Source: Tetrahymena elliotti 4EA
Lineage: Eukaryota > Ciliophora > Oligohymenophorea > Hymenostomatida > Tetrahymenidae
NCBI GenBank assembly: GCA_000231825.2
Contig: JH720361.1
Span: 264,396-328,395 of the forward strand
Direction: 5' to 3'
DNA length: 64,000 nt
The notes below the pieces were generated by a model. It was not told where the DNA came from. It was given only the letters and a program-made list of their open reading frames with translations, and did no database searches. Positions 39,001 through 49,756 of this stretch are shown one piece after another. The translations under genes and the position numbers were made by a program. Position 1 is the stretch's first letter; the number at the start of each line of letters is the position of its first letter.

Positions 39001-41446
39001 ATAACTAAAAAGTAGTTTCTATTTATTAAATAAGAGCATTCCAAGTTAATCCAAAAGTTTTGCTTAATGTTATTAACCACCTGTTAGAATCCTTTTTGTT
39101 AATTAAAATATTTTAATAAAAATCAAATGAAGACAAAAACATTATTATCATGATTACTTTTTTAATTGATTTAATGTCTATATACAAAGAAGGGTTTTTC
39201 TTAAAATTTTCAATATTAGTTTTAAAAGTAGCTTAAGAAGAAGAGGGTATTTTAACTTTAATCTTAAATTTAAGAGCTAATCCTTAATAAATTGGTTTCA
39301 CTGTAGTAAAACCTTCTTTTGTATCAAAATTAAATCCTAAATGCTTATCAAGCAACTATGTAATTTAAATAGACTAAATAAGGTACTCTAAAAAATTTAA
39401 TTCTTTTGTTCCGCTGCACTTAAGTTCAAAGTGGTCTTCTTTATTAACTTGTATTAAATATCTATATATTTTAAAAAATAATATAAAAAGCTATTCATTT
39501 ATTTCACTAGACCTATCTTTGCATATTATCTACTTATTACAATTTACTTTTTGCATTTTTCTTAAATAAGAAGAAGAGTAGAAAAATATTAAAATTATTA
39601 GCTATTCATTTATTTACCTAGACTATCTATCTTTGCATATTATCTACTAATTTCAATTTGCTTTTGGCATTATTCTTTTTTAAGAAAAAGAGTAGAAAAA
39701 AATATAAAATTATTAGCTACTCATTCATTTAATTTGGATAATATCTACTAATTTCAATTTGCATTACTCTTATTTAAGAAAAAGAACAGAAAAAAATTAT
39801 TAGCTATTCATTCATTTAACTAGACTATCTATCTTTGGATATTATCTACTAATTTCAATTTACTTTTTCTTATAGAAGCAAAAGAGTAGAAAAAATTTAT
39901 AAAATTAAATTAAATTTGTTTAATATCTTGAGGAGAAGATTCTATTAAAATTTTCTATTTTAATAAGAAAGAATTGATTTGATTGAGTAAATTCTATTAA
40001 ATCATTTTTACAATGAAGAAAATTCGGGAATCAATTAAGTTTGATACATAGTCACTTACTAAATTTTTTTCTACTCTGAAATTTTTCCACAGACGCGATA
40101 AAGATTATTATCAAATAAAATGGGAAAACTCAAAGTAGAATTTTTATTTCTACTTTGGAAGAAAATAATCTCTTTGAAAATTTGATTAAATTAGCTAAGA
40201 GAAGAGAAATATTTGCAAATTGGCTAGTTGAATTGGCTAAATATCATGAAAAATCATCATTTTTATTACTTTTTGTTATTTGAGATTGCAATCGATCTTG
40301 AATCTGGCCATTCTCTATATCTGATTCCACTTCTCAAAAGTGTATTGCTTTCCTTAATTAGTTTGTTGAATTAAACTGCTAAATTGGTCCTATCCTCACT
40401 CTATAAATCCTCTAATTTATTAAATAAATTTAATTTCAATTATTTATTATCTCCATTTCATTTTTTTGTTTGTTTGCATTTCTTTAATACTAGATGATTA
40501 TCAATTACAATAATACTCTAATCCTTAAGTGAGAAAAGCAATATAAACAGTTTGATTTTTAACTTGCTAATTTATCTTACCTAAATTATAAAGCTGAGTG
40601 AACAGTCTATTTAACTTGCTTTAAACGCACTCCATTATGCTGGCTTTAACTTACTCCCTTTCTGTTGACTTCATTACAGAATTGAATTGATACCCTTACA
40701 AATTTCTTTTTATTTTAATGTTGAACTCTTCAAAATATTTAAATTCTTGGTTCAGACTAGTACTTTTTGGAAACTCTAGTAATCTCTCATACTCAAAGCT
40801 GTCTGGCAAGGGGTGTATTTTAGTAAAAATGGAATTTTGGGCTAGATTAAATATAGGTTTGAATGCTGTATAACAAGAAGGATCACAAGCATATAAACCT
40901 ACTTTATGCTTTTGATTTTCCAATGCCAGCGAAATAAGATGCCTTAAATTGTTTTTATAGGTAGTCTAGATGCTTTTACATTGCTAGTAGACTTCTCTAG
41001 ATAAAATTTAACGAAAAATATTATTGCAATTCTAATCAAATTAAGGATATTGTATTTGCATAATAGTATCTACTTCATCTTAATTTTCAATAGAAATTCC
41101 ATTTGTAATTAATACTTCGTTTGGAAGCTGCTTGGCTAAATACTTAATCTATAATAAGTAAAAATATTTTAATTTTTAGCTTGAACAATTCAATAATAAA
41201 GTAATAACATTTCTCTCCTAAAATATCATCGTAAAATGATAAACTAATGTAAAATGAGCTGCTTTTGAATTGAAATTGGATGTTTTAAAAAGAAATTAAT
41301 ACCATATAAACTAAAGGCTATTCATATCTATTATGTGCTATTGTATTCAAAATGTCTCCTAAAATTTCCTCTATCCTATGATCCTTAAGATACTACTAAG
41401 CTTTTTTTTGGTTTTCGCTTAGTTGCTATTTATTTAAATTGCTCAT
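36011..41446 (-). CDS. Triple degenerate phosphagen-kinase protein with docking-like N-terminus
   Basis: A modelled 1289-aa protein in eleven exons: 41446-41303, 41148-40581, 40411-40270, 39461-39158, 39091-38308, 38249-37984, 37891-37595, 37539-37370, 37314-36902, 36844-36478, 36425-36011; phases agree throughout. Residues about 18-60 (YLKDHRIEEILGDILNTI, EQPLVYMIKYLAKQLP) resemble an RIIa/Dpy-30 dimerization-docking helix pair. Three repeats of the ATP:guanido phosphotransferase fold follow. Domain 1: VGLYACDPSCYTAF, REWPDSRS, YLIQVNKEDHF, GFTTVKPIYQGLALKF. Domain 2: LANLDDHLIIIL, CRDDHFGYLTRNPRLCGSGL. Domain 3: YIVAPEKECY, YFQVDVMKNDHL, LGYLSEQGQRLGDNFYIKI. The catalytic Cys of active kinases is Lys340, Asn944 and about Gln1207, so enzymatic activity is doubtful. 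An acidic, Gln/Asn-rich linker (about 400-640) separates domains 1 and 2. The exon 6/7 junction (GTCTTT donor) and exon 5/6 junction are the least certain. Confidence 0.8.
39490..39900. repeat. Four-copy intronic minisatellite
   Basis: Four tandem copies at about 39490-39600, 39601-39715, 39716-39801 and 39802-39900, sharing TTAGCTATTCATTCATTTA, ATTATCTACTAATTTCAATTT and AAAAGAGTAGAAAAAA. Copy 3 lacks about 22 bp. The array lies within the 808-bp intron 39462-40269, which splits the core of phosphagen-kinase domain 1. Confidence 0.85.
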
Positions 41447-41930
41447 TTATGCTTCTATTTGATGATTTTTTAATGCAAGACTGTTTGTATATCTATAGTT
41501 AAATCTTAAATACACACTCTTTTTATTTGTATTAGTATTTAATTGAAAAAAATAAATGATTTTTTGATTGATTTTTTCTATTTTTTGGAATTTAATTATT
41601 AACTAAATAATTACAATACACAAACAAACAAATATCTTCTTTAATAAATTAATTATACATATATTCAATTATAATTCTGCTTGTTTGTCCTTTTTTAATT
41701 ATTTTTAATTGTGATCAATTTTTGCTTTCTCATTAATATGCACTTTTTTATTTATTTTTTTACTTTAATATTATTATTAACAAATACATACATACATTCA
41801 TTCATTATCTTAATATTTCATTCATTTTATCTTGAATTTCATTTACTTCTAATAACCCTCTTAAAAACTACATACATGACCCAAAACCAATTAATACTTA
41901 TAATATATCTTCTTTGGAGATGAATTGACT

Positions 41931-41965
<35 letters not shown>

Positions 41966-42563
41966 ACTCTTTCTACTGAAGTGTACAAAGCAACTTAAAA
42001 ATATTCAAGTTATTATTTCCATGGAAAATTCCATCTAATTTTAAACGATAATTCTTTACTAGTTTCTTGTTATTTTTATCTACAGCCCATCATATCATTT
42101 TTCTTGCTGATTAATTTAAATTCAGACTTTAATTTTGCACAAAAAGACTTAGATCATTTAATTTAATTCTTCTTCTACTACCTGTAATGTTATTTAAACC
42201 TCATTTCTACTTTATTTATTCCAAGGATTTTAACAAACTACTAAAAATATTCCTATCTGTCTTTATTCTTTTAACTTTAACTATCTTTTTTCTTAGAATT
42301 AGATTATCAAAATTAAATTTAAATTTATCTTTAATCTCTCAACTTTTATGTAATAAAAAATATTTCCAATAAACAAAATTTATTTATAAAAAATAATTAT
42401 TTTCTATGAGTTAATCAAATTATGAAATTTTTAATTACAAAAATCTACCACTTTTATTTTTAAATTGTTAAAAGTAAAATTGATTACATAAGCTTCTTTT
42501 TAATTCCAAAACAAAACAAAAAATTTACTATCAAGCAAAGCATAAAAAAAATACAAATTAAAA
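41447..42563. other. Intergenic region with tetranucleotide repeat
   Basis: Spacer between two minus-strand genes. It holds an (ATCT)n microsatellite at about 41932-41965 and otherwise no supported feature; open frames here read as A+T-rich noise. Confidence 0.6.
41932..41965. repeat. (ATCT)n microsatellite
   Basis: Uninterrupted tetranucleotide run of about eight units, TATCTATCTATCTATC and onward. Confidence 0.95.
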
Positions 42564-44609
42564 TCAATCTATTGTTTTAATGTTTATTTCATCTAAATAA
42601 AATACTTTTTCTTAATTAACGAGTAAATTACAATTTTTGCATTTATTCTATAAGATTTCCATATCTATTTCTTCTCCTTTAAGAATTTAGCCATTTGCAT
42701 AAAGACAACTATCTAACTGCTATTTGACTATTTCTGGACATACATTTTTATGAGCTTAAGTCTACCCAAGTAGTTATGGGATTTCATTTACTTCTATGAA
42801 ATATGGGTTGAAATGTTCGTCAAACATGAAATCTAACCCAAATATTTAAAAGTTGGCATTAAAAACATTAAATTATTGCTCTAGTCCTTTAAAAAGATAG
42901 CTACTAGCTTTTCTCATTTAATTATAAATTTTAATTTCAATATCTTACTAAGTCATATTGTATTACTATTTTAACACAGACTCAAATTTACTTAGTTCCC
43001 AATGAGAATCATCTTTTTTCTCTTAAAATTAAGGGTGCTTTTTCTAAATATTTGTATTTACTAAATGAGTTAAGAGATTTTAATCATTTCTGTTGTAGTC
43101 ATTTATTGTTAGTCTTATATATCCGTTAAGGAAATATACTATATAGGGATCTGTAGAAACAACAATTACATATGAACGAATATCAAATTTTTTCTAGTTA
43201 AGTAAAAGGGGATTTTAGATATATTTTTAAACTATCATTTATTCTAAACTTTCAGTTTAATTTTGATTATTTAGCTTAATATTCTTAATATAATCCTTGA
43301 TTTCATTTGAGTTTTAATACACATTTATTCCTTTTCCTCCTAGCTAATCTACTGGCTTGCTTATCCACATTTCTTTATTTTATAATCTCATAAATTCCTC
43401 TTCTTATTCTGTATAGCTTGAGCTGCTTAAGTTAAAAGCATATGTTTTAGGAAGAAATTCAGAAAGTTTAAAGTCATACTTATTGTTTTGTTCATCTAGT
43501 AAATGAGCAAATTAATAAAAATAAAGCTTATTGTTGACAATATCTGAATTCCACAAAAAGTTATAAATTGTCAAATTTTGAATCAAAATGAACCTTTCTA
43601 GTTTTTTCATGAGCAAAATATCCGATTGCTTGTATAATTTAATCACATCAGCAGCTTTTGTTTTGGTATGATCACAAATTGGATCTTAGTAAAGTAGATC
43701 TGGTTATTGCTTAATCCATTAATGATGGTACTTATAATTGCTCACACACTAATGCACTACTCTCTTTAACCTAAAATCATAATCATAACTAAATATCTTA
43801 TAGTTTTTATCATTTTCTAAATAATATTTGCCAAATTCTATTTCTACTAATTTAGAAATATCAATATTACTAGTTACTACATTACTCACATTAAATATAT
43901 TTTCTACATAGGGTCTTTAATATTTGCCCTCCTATTAAGTGAATAAGATTTCAATTTCAAACATGTTGAAATGAAAGCATCTTCTATTTTTCATTATGAT
44001 AAACTTACTTAAATACTTTTGTATTTCTAGGATTCTATTTGTTAAAACTGTTCCATCTTCTTTCTACAAATGTTTATTTAGATCATTCTCATTAATAGAG
44101 GAATAAATCTTATTATCAATACATATAGCCTTAAAAAATCTATTGCTGTTTAACACATTCTTACTTTAGTCAACTTATTTTTGAAACATTATGATATCAA
44201 AGTCCTTATTTTCTAATTATTTATTCAAAAAACTGATAAATCTAGAATTCTTTTTAATAGCTCTTCCTGAAGTCTTAGTGAATTCAATTGTTTTTTCTAC
44301 AAATGTCTAATTTAATCCATAGACGGGATCTAAAATATCTTGATTGTATAAAGGTTCTTCATAGAGCGGCTTCATATGTTTAGGAATAAAAAAATAAGTT
44401 CTTGGCAAAAAATATCTAAAATTTAATGTTAATCTATTCTGATTAAAATAATCTTCTTCCATCTTTGAGTAAAGTCTAAGCCAGTTAAACTCATACTTTA
44501 TTGGATCTAAACTATGGGTATCTAGATTTTTATTCTTGAAATAAACATGCCAAATCCCTAATACAACGCTTAGTAAAATTGGTAGGAAATGATACAGTTT
44601 TATATTCAT
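42564..44609 (-). CDS. Tubulin-tyrosine-ligase-like protein with N-terminal membrane anchor
   Basis: Intronless frame of 681 aa. TTLL enzymes ligate amino acids (Glu, Gly or Tyr) to tubulin or other proteins using ATP. Visible family elements: HHQWIKQQPDLLYQDPICDH, a core with EMWISKPVDQLGGKGINVYQ (the ATP-grasp lysine/glycine loop), IVQKYIQNPLLL followed by KKFDIRSYVIVV, YIRLTINDYN, LTHLVNTNIQKK, FQIFGLDFMFD and YFIEVNEIPQL. The start is ATG 44609; an upstream in-frame TTG is not used because it lacks Met. Residues 2-24 (NIKLYHFLPILLSVVLGIWHVYF) form one hydrophobic helix, so this looks like a single-pass or signal-anchored ligase, as in a few TTLLs. A basic, Asn-rich N-terminal region of about 200 residues precedes the ligase domain. 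The substrate is unknown. Divergent from the eEF1A-like gene. Confidence 0.9.
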
Positions 44610-45585
44610 TTTTATTTTAAACAAATCTCCCCAAAACGCTAATTTGAAATTCAAAGTTAATTAATTCTAATAATAATAAAATTTGATTATTTTCTGACTA
44701 TTCTTAAAATTTCAACTATTTCATAAAGATATATCTTAAAGCATTCTTAAAATTCTCAACAAAATTTATTTTATCAAAATTTTATGAATTATCTATTTAT
44801 TTTTTCAAAATAAAGTGAAAAAATGTATTCAACTTTTTAATTAAATAAAAAAATCTTATTCTTTTTTGATTAGTTTGAACTACAAGGTATTATTTGTAAA
44901 CAAAAATTTTAAGAAAAATATATCTTCTTAATATTTCACCACTTATTACTTCATAATTTTGTCCAATTAAACAGTAAGCTTCCCCACATTTAAATATCAA
45001 AAATCCTTGAAAACTTAAAAATAATTATTCATTTATTAGTGAAGTACTATGAGATTACTCAAAACATTTCTAATTTAACCTTCATTATTCTTAATGATTT
45101 TAATATTATTTTTTTCTTCAATAAAAAATAAGTGAAAATTATCTTTTAATTATATTTCTCTTCAAATAAATTCTTCATTTTCCAAATATTTACATCTATT
45201 TTAAACATTAAAATGTCAAAAAAATTGTCTTTTTTTAAATTACTGAATTTCATTCAGTTTACCAAAAACTTAGTTTTTTTCTAAAACTACAATTCTTTTT
45301 ATGTAAAATTAATCATTAAAAAAATAATTTTAAAAGTGAATGAAAATATTAAGTATTAAAAATATAAAAATATGATATAATTTAATATAAATTATCTCTA
45401 TAAATAAATAAAATACAAATTATTATTGTTAAAATAGCTTAAGTAGCTTAATTAGAACTAATATATCTTTTAGATTTAGTTTAAATTTTCTACTTAAAAA
45501 GTTTTAAGTTAACTATCAAGAGTGATAAAAACTTCTATTAATATTACAATTTGTTATTATTATTTTGGTTCAGCGAGAATTGAAA
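44610..45585. other. Divergent intergenic region
   Basis: A+T-rich spacer between the TTLL (-) and eEF1A-like (+) start codons. No recognisable regulatory site. Confidence 0.6.
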
Positions 45586-47030
45586 ATGTAAGAAATCAGT
45601 ATATAGAAAAAAGAAAGGATTAGTTTAGCAGTCATAGGGAACATAGGGTCTGGAAAATCCACAATGTGTGGTCATTTAGCTATATAGTTAGGATAAGTTA
45701 ACGATTAGAAATTAAAAGAGGTAAAGCAAGCTTGTGAAGAAGAAGGTAAAATTATATTTTGATTACTTGGAAATCAGCGTAAATGATATTAGGTTTTGAT
45801 AATTATAGGATAAGATGGAATCAATTACTCATATATAATGGACACTAAAAAGGTTGAAAGATAACGCAAGCAATCAATTGATACTTCAATATTTCATTTT
45901 GATACTGAAAAATTCCAAATAACTATCATAGATACTCCTGGTGATACTCAATATACAAAAAATATGATGACAGGTATTTGCTTGGCTGATGCAGCTATTT
46001 TAATGATAAGTGCTGCTGCTGATGAATTTGAAAAGGGATTTGGAAAAGATGGATAAACAAAAGATTTTATTTTACATTCTTACGCTCTTGGTATAAAGCA
46101 GGTACCCAATTACAAGCATAAAAAAATAATTAATTTGAATGATGCTTATAAAAATAGATGATTGTGTGCATAAACAAGATGGATAATTATAAGTAAGCCT
46201 TTTGTCAAAAGAGATTTAATGAAATTAAAAAGGAAGTTAAGTACCAGTTTGAAAAGATTAATTTTAATGTATAAAATTTACAATTTATACCTATTTCTGC
46301 TTTTTCAGGTGATAATTTGCTTGAAAAAAGTCCGAATATGCCATGGTATAATAGCTCTACATTTCTCTAAGCTTTAGATAATTTAATGCCTGTTGCAAGA
46401 TAAAATGATGGAGACTTAAGACTTCCTGTTTCATATGCATTTTTAGTTGGGGAAGACACATAGGTTATCACTGGTAAAGTAGAATAAGGAACTTTAAAAG
46501 CAAATAGGAGTGTTTGTTTTGCACCTTTCCTTGGAAAATAAGAAAACAAATTTGACATCATATAAATTGAAATATAAAATAAATAAGTTGAAGAAGCAGT
46601 TTGTGGTGAAAATGTAGGATTTAGTATTAAAAATTTAAATCTTAATGATTTGACCAAGGGGTCCATTTGCGGTTACATAGGAGAAAATTAGCCAAGAGAA
46701 TGTGAGATTTTTGATGCTGAAATGGTAATCATAAATCATCCAGGAAGTATCAAAAGAGGATATAGACCTATGTTTTGCATTCATTAAGCGTTTGTTGCTT
46801 GTGAATTTATAGATATTCTATCAAAAGTAGAAAGAAAAACAGCTTAATAATCATCAAATAAACCAGACTTTATTAAAAATGGAGAGGCTGCAACTGTAAG
46901 ACTTAGACCGACTAAACCTCTTTGTGTAGAGAAATTTTCACAGTGCCCTCCGCTTGGTAGATTTATAGTTAGAGATATGAATACAATAGTGGCAATAGGT
47001 ATTATAAAAGATGTAGTTTATAAGTAATGA
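45586..47030 (+). CDS. Divergent eEF1A-like translational GTPase
   Basis: Predicted 441-aa protein in three exons (45586-45745, 45809-46101, 46158-47030; introns 63 and 56 bp), close to eEF1A length. Classical eEF1A delivers aminoacyl-tRNA to the ribosome. Seen: G1 [10 protein letters not shown]3 region [16 protein letters not shown]4 [10 protein letters not shown]5-like [26 protein letters not shown], a domain 2 barrel ([20 protein letters not shown]), and a domain 3 ending [20 protein letters not shown]. Two features set it apart: the G3 histidine of eEF1A (DxPGH) is Asp99, which should remove the catalytic His, and the switch I segment is far from consensus ([20 protein letters not shown]). 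It is therefore more likely a specialised paralog than the housekeeping factor; HBS1/eRF3 look less likely on length and C-terminus. Confidence 0.9.
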
Positions 47031-48256
47031 ATGAATCAGGGCTAATTTAACTTTTAATTCTAACTTATTAATCAAGTATATTAGGTATATTTCTTCATTT
47101 ATTTGGAGATATCTGAAAAATATCAACTAATATCATAAATTACTTTATCTTAGTTAGCAAACCAGCAATTATTTTTGTTATGTTAATGTGGATATAAAGC
47201 ATAAAATAAATTTCAACTGCCATTTTCTTAATAGTTCCTTCAAATATTAAGGAATTTTGGATTAAATTTACTTATTAAATATTCTTACTAATTTATTTTA
47301 AAATTGAATGGGTATGATTTTATAATCTATCAGCATTTTTAGCAAGTAATATTAAACTATATTTTCAATCCCATCCTATCTAAATTTAAATAAATTTTGT
47401 GATAAACAAATCCTCTCAATGAAATTTAGCTTTAGGTATCATAGATTTCAAAAACAAATATTCAATTTTTTGTTTGTTATCTTCGAGAATCATTCTTTTT
47501 CCTAATTTTAAATATTCAAAAATTAATTTCATTGCAAAAAAGGAAGAAAAATGTTGAATTAAATTTTACATGAAAAAAATTGCTTCGACTTTGATGGTGT
47601 CAATTTCAAAAGATATTTATCTAAATTTATCAATTATTGTAATAACCTATAAAATGAAGATAGAAAATTTAAACAAATAAATTATTCTATGACAAAATTC
47701 AAGAATTTAAAAAGCTTGAATTTTAAAATAAAAAATATCTATTTTAAATAATTAAAATTGAAATTAAAAAATTTTTTTGATTGAAAACAGTTTGGTAAAA
47801 ATGACATCAAACATATTTACTTTTGAAAATCATAAAATTGAAGATTTAAACATTGAAAAACATAATTAAAAAAATGAAAGAAAATTAGATCTGAAAAACA
47901 TTTGTGATATTACAAATAAGATAGCTTTTTAAATAAATTATCTTAAACAGTTAAGTTAATGTTTCTTCTTCGTTACAAAAAACTTCCTGAATTATTCAGG
48001 AGTTTTTCTCTGATATTGGGAATATTATTTATAGAAAGAACAATTTTTTGTAATTAAAATAGATTATGTTTTTTCTATCTAAAATTTGAGAGTTAACTAT
48101 TTACTGCTTTAATAAAATTTAGATGTTATAACACGCAATTTATGTTTACTGAATTAATCTTATTTTTGTACACAATTTTCTCAAGGATATTTATTATAAT
48201 TATTAAAACCAAAAAAAAAAAATTAAAAAAGTCTAATATATTTGTTTAGATTGAAG
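47031..48256. other. Intergenic, A+T-rich
   Basis: No supported gene. A short perfect inverted repeat lies near 47985 (listed separately). Confidence 0.6.
47985..48001. repeat. Short perfect inverted repeat
   Basis: TCCTGAAT-T-ATTCAGGA, 8-bp arms with a one-base centre, followed by TTTTTC. It may form a hairpin or be a symmetric binding site. No function can be assigned. Confidence 0.4.
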
Positions 48257-49756
48257 ATGATAGAAGAAAGTGAAATTAATTATGTAAAGAATTATAACCT
48301 ATTTTAGAGTAGTGTTATAATTATCGGAGCTGGACCTGCCGGTATTCTTAATACAAAATATATATCTTAAAATAATAATGTCCTCTGTGTAGATGGAAAG
48401 AGCAGCTTTGGTGGATTATGGAAGTTCGAAGAGCTTAATGAATTCAATCACCCATCAATTCAAACTGATGCCTTCTATAACTCTTATGGCCATTTATAAA
48501 GCTCTCTTTATGAAGATCTTTAATGCAATGGATGTAAGGTAGATATGTGTTTCAAAGGGTAGTCATATAGCAGAAAATACTAAGAATTCATTAAAAGTGA
48601 ATAGTTCTATGAGTATATGTAAAACTATGTGATAAAGAATAATATTTAAAGATTTATGGCTTTTAATACTTTTGTTTAACAAGTGCGTTTAACCAAGAAT
48701 CTCACTGAGGAAGAGAAAGCAAATCTTAATTTTCAACCAAATAAACGTTTTTTTATTGAATTAGTTTAATCTCATGACTTTAATTTAAACAGAAGGTTTT
48801 TACAAGCAGATTACGTGATTGTATGCACTGGTCACTATTCAGTTCCTAATTACCCCACTATACCAAACCAATCCAATTTCAGTGGTGACATTATTCATGC
48901 TCATAATTTTAGAAAATCTAAGGTGTCTCAATATGCCAACCATCATCTGGTCATCTATGGAGCTGCTCTTTCATCATAAGATATTGTTTTGATTCTATTA
49001 AGAAAGTCAGGTAATCTAAGACCTTCAAAAATTACAGTAATAGGAGAAAAAAGTTTGATAGAGCCTTGTTAGAAATCAGAAGCATACGCATCTGAAATAG
49101 CAGAAGGAAGACTTGTGTATAAGACTGGTTACATATCCTAATACAATTCCTCTAATTCTTTGGTACTTAATAGTGGAGAAGTCATTGAACACATAGAATT
49201 TGTTTTATACGCAACTGGTTACTAATACTCTTATCCTTTCCTAGAAAATAATAGTCATATAGATAATCTTATTCAATTTTACAATTAAAGAAAGAACTCT
49301 TTTGGGCCTCTTTACAGAAGAATGTTTTCTGTGAATGAACCACATCTCATATTTATAGGAGCAGTTTAAACAGTCTATCAATTACAAGCTTGCCTTGAAA
49401 GGCAAGCAATTATTGCTTCAAGATTTATTGACAAAATAATTACACTTCCTGACTAATAAGAGATGCAAAACTCTTTCTAACAAGACTTTGAAGAAGCTAA
49501 AAAGTTAAATTAAGATGGGAGATATTACTTGAGAACAACTGAAAATGAAAATAGATTTACTGATTACAAATTTACAAAATAACTCTAAGAGCTAGCTCAA
49601 ATACCTTTTGATGAAGAATTTATCAAGATTCATAATGAAGTAATTGCTCCTCGCTATAATGAGATTTTCAAACATGGTAACTATCCGATGTTAAAGTAAT
49701 TAGATTTCAAAGATGTGATTAATCCAGATTATGCCCCAAAAGAAGGGTTATTTTGA
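48257..49756 (+). CDS. Flavin-containing monooxygenase-like protein
   Basis: Intronless frame of 499 aa. Family members use FAD and NADPH to oxygenate soft nucleophiles (N- or S-containing substrates). Seen: the N-terminal FAD Rossmann motif VIIIGAGPAGI (about residue 20) with acidic strand end CVDGKSSFGGLW, the second flavin segment YVIVCTGHYSVPNYP, the diagnostic FSGDIIHAHNF (FxGxxxHxxxF, about residue 210), an ATG-type motif FVLYATGYQYSYPF, and the distal PHLIFIGAVQTVYQLQACLE. The usual second glycine-rich NADPH motif (GxGxSx) is weak here (VIYGAALSSQD), so cofactor use could be altered. The last 100 residues are an Asp/Glu/Lys-rich extension with a conserved helix-like pattern. Flanked by long A+T-rich spacers, so no operon-like context. 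Confidence 0.9.

Noticed and set aside
39490..39900. CRISPR array from the regularly repeated units
   Set aside because: Units are tandem without distinct spacers, lie inside a eukaryotic intron, and have no cas-like neighbours.
36011..41446. Two or three separate genes instead of one phosphagen-kinase protein
   Set aside because: Every exon boundary rejoins in phase and conserved blocks are interrupted exactly at introns (ISNNKK / YLIQVNKEDHF; FK / YFQVDVMKNDHL). One gene explains this best, though the exon 5/6 and 6/7 junctions remain unproven.
41711..42372. Two short plus-strand hydrophobic frames
   Set aside because: Composition is that of A+T-rich intergenic DNA (Phe, Leu, Ile, Tyr runs), with no homology and no splicing support.
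44307..44654. Minus-strand frame starting upstream of the TTLL at 44654 with a longer N-terminus
   Set aside because: That position is a TTG, not ATG. The first in-frame Met is at 44609 and starts directly before a hydrophobic anchor.
46367..47126. Minus-strand frames opposite the eEF1A-like gene
   Set aside because: They are antisense shadows of a well-supported plus-strand GTPase.
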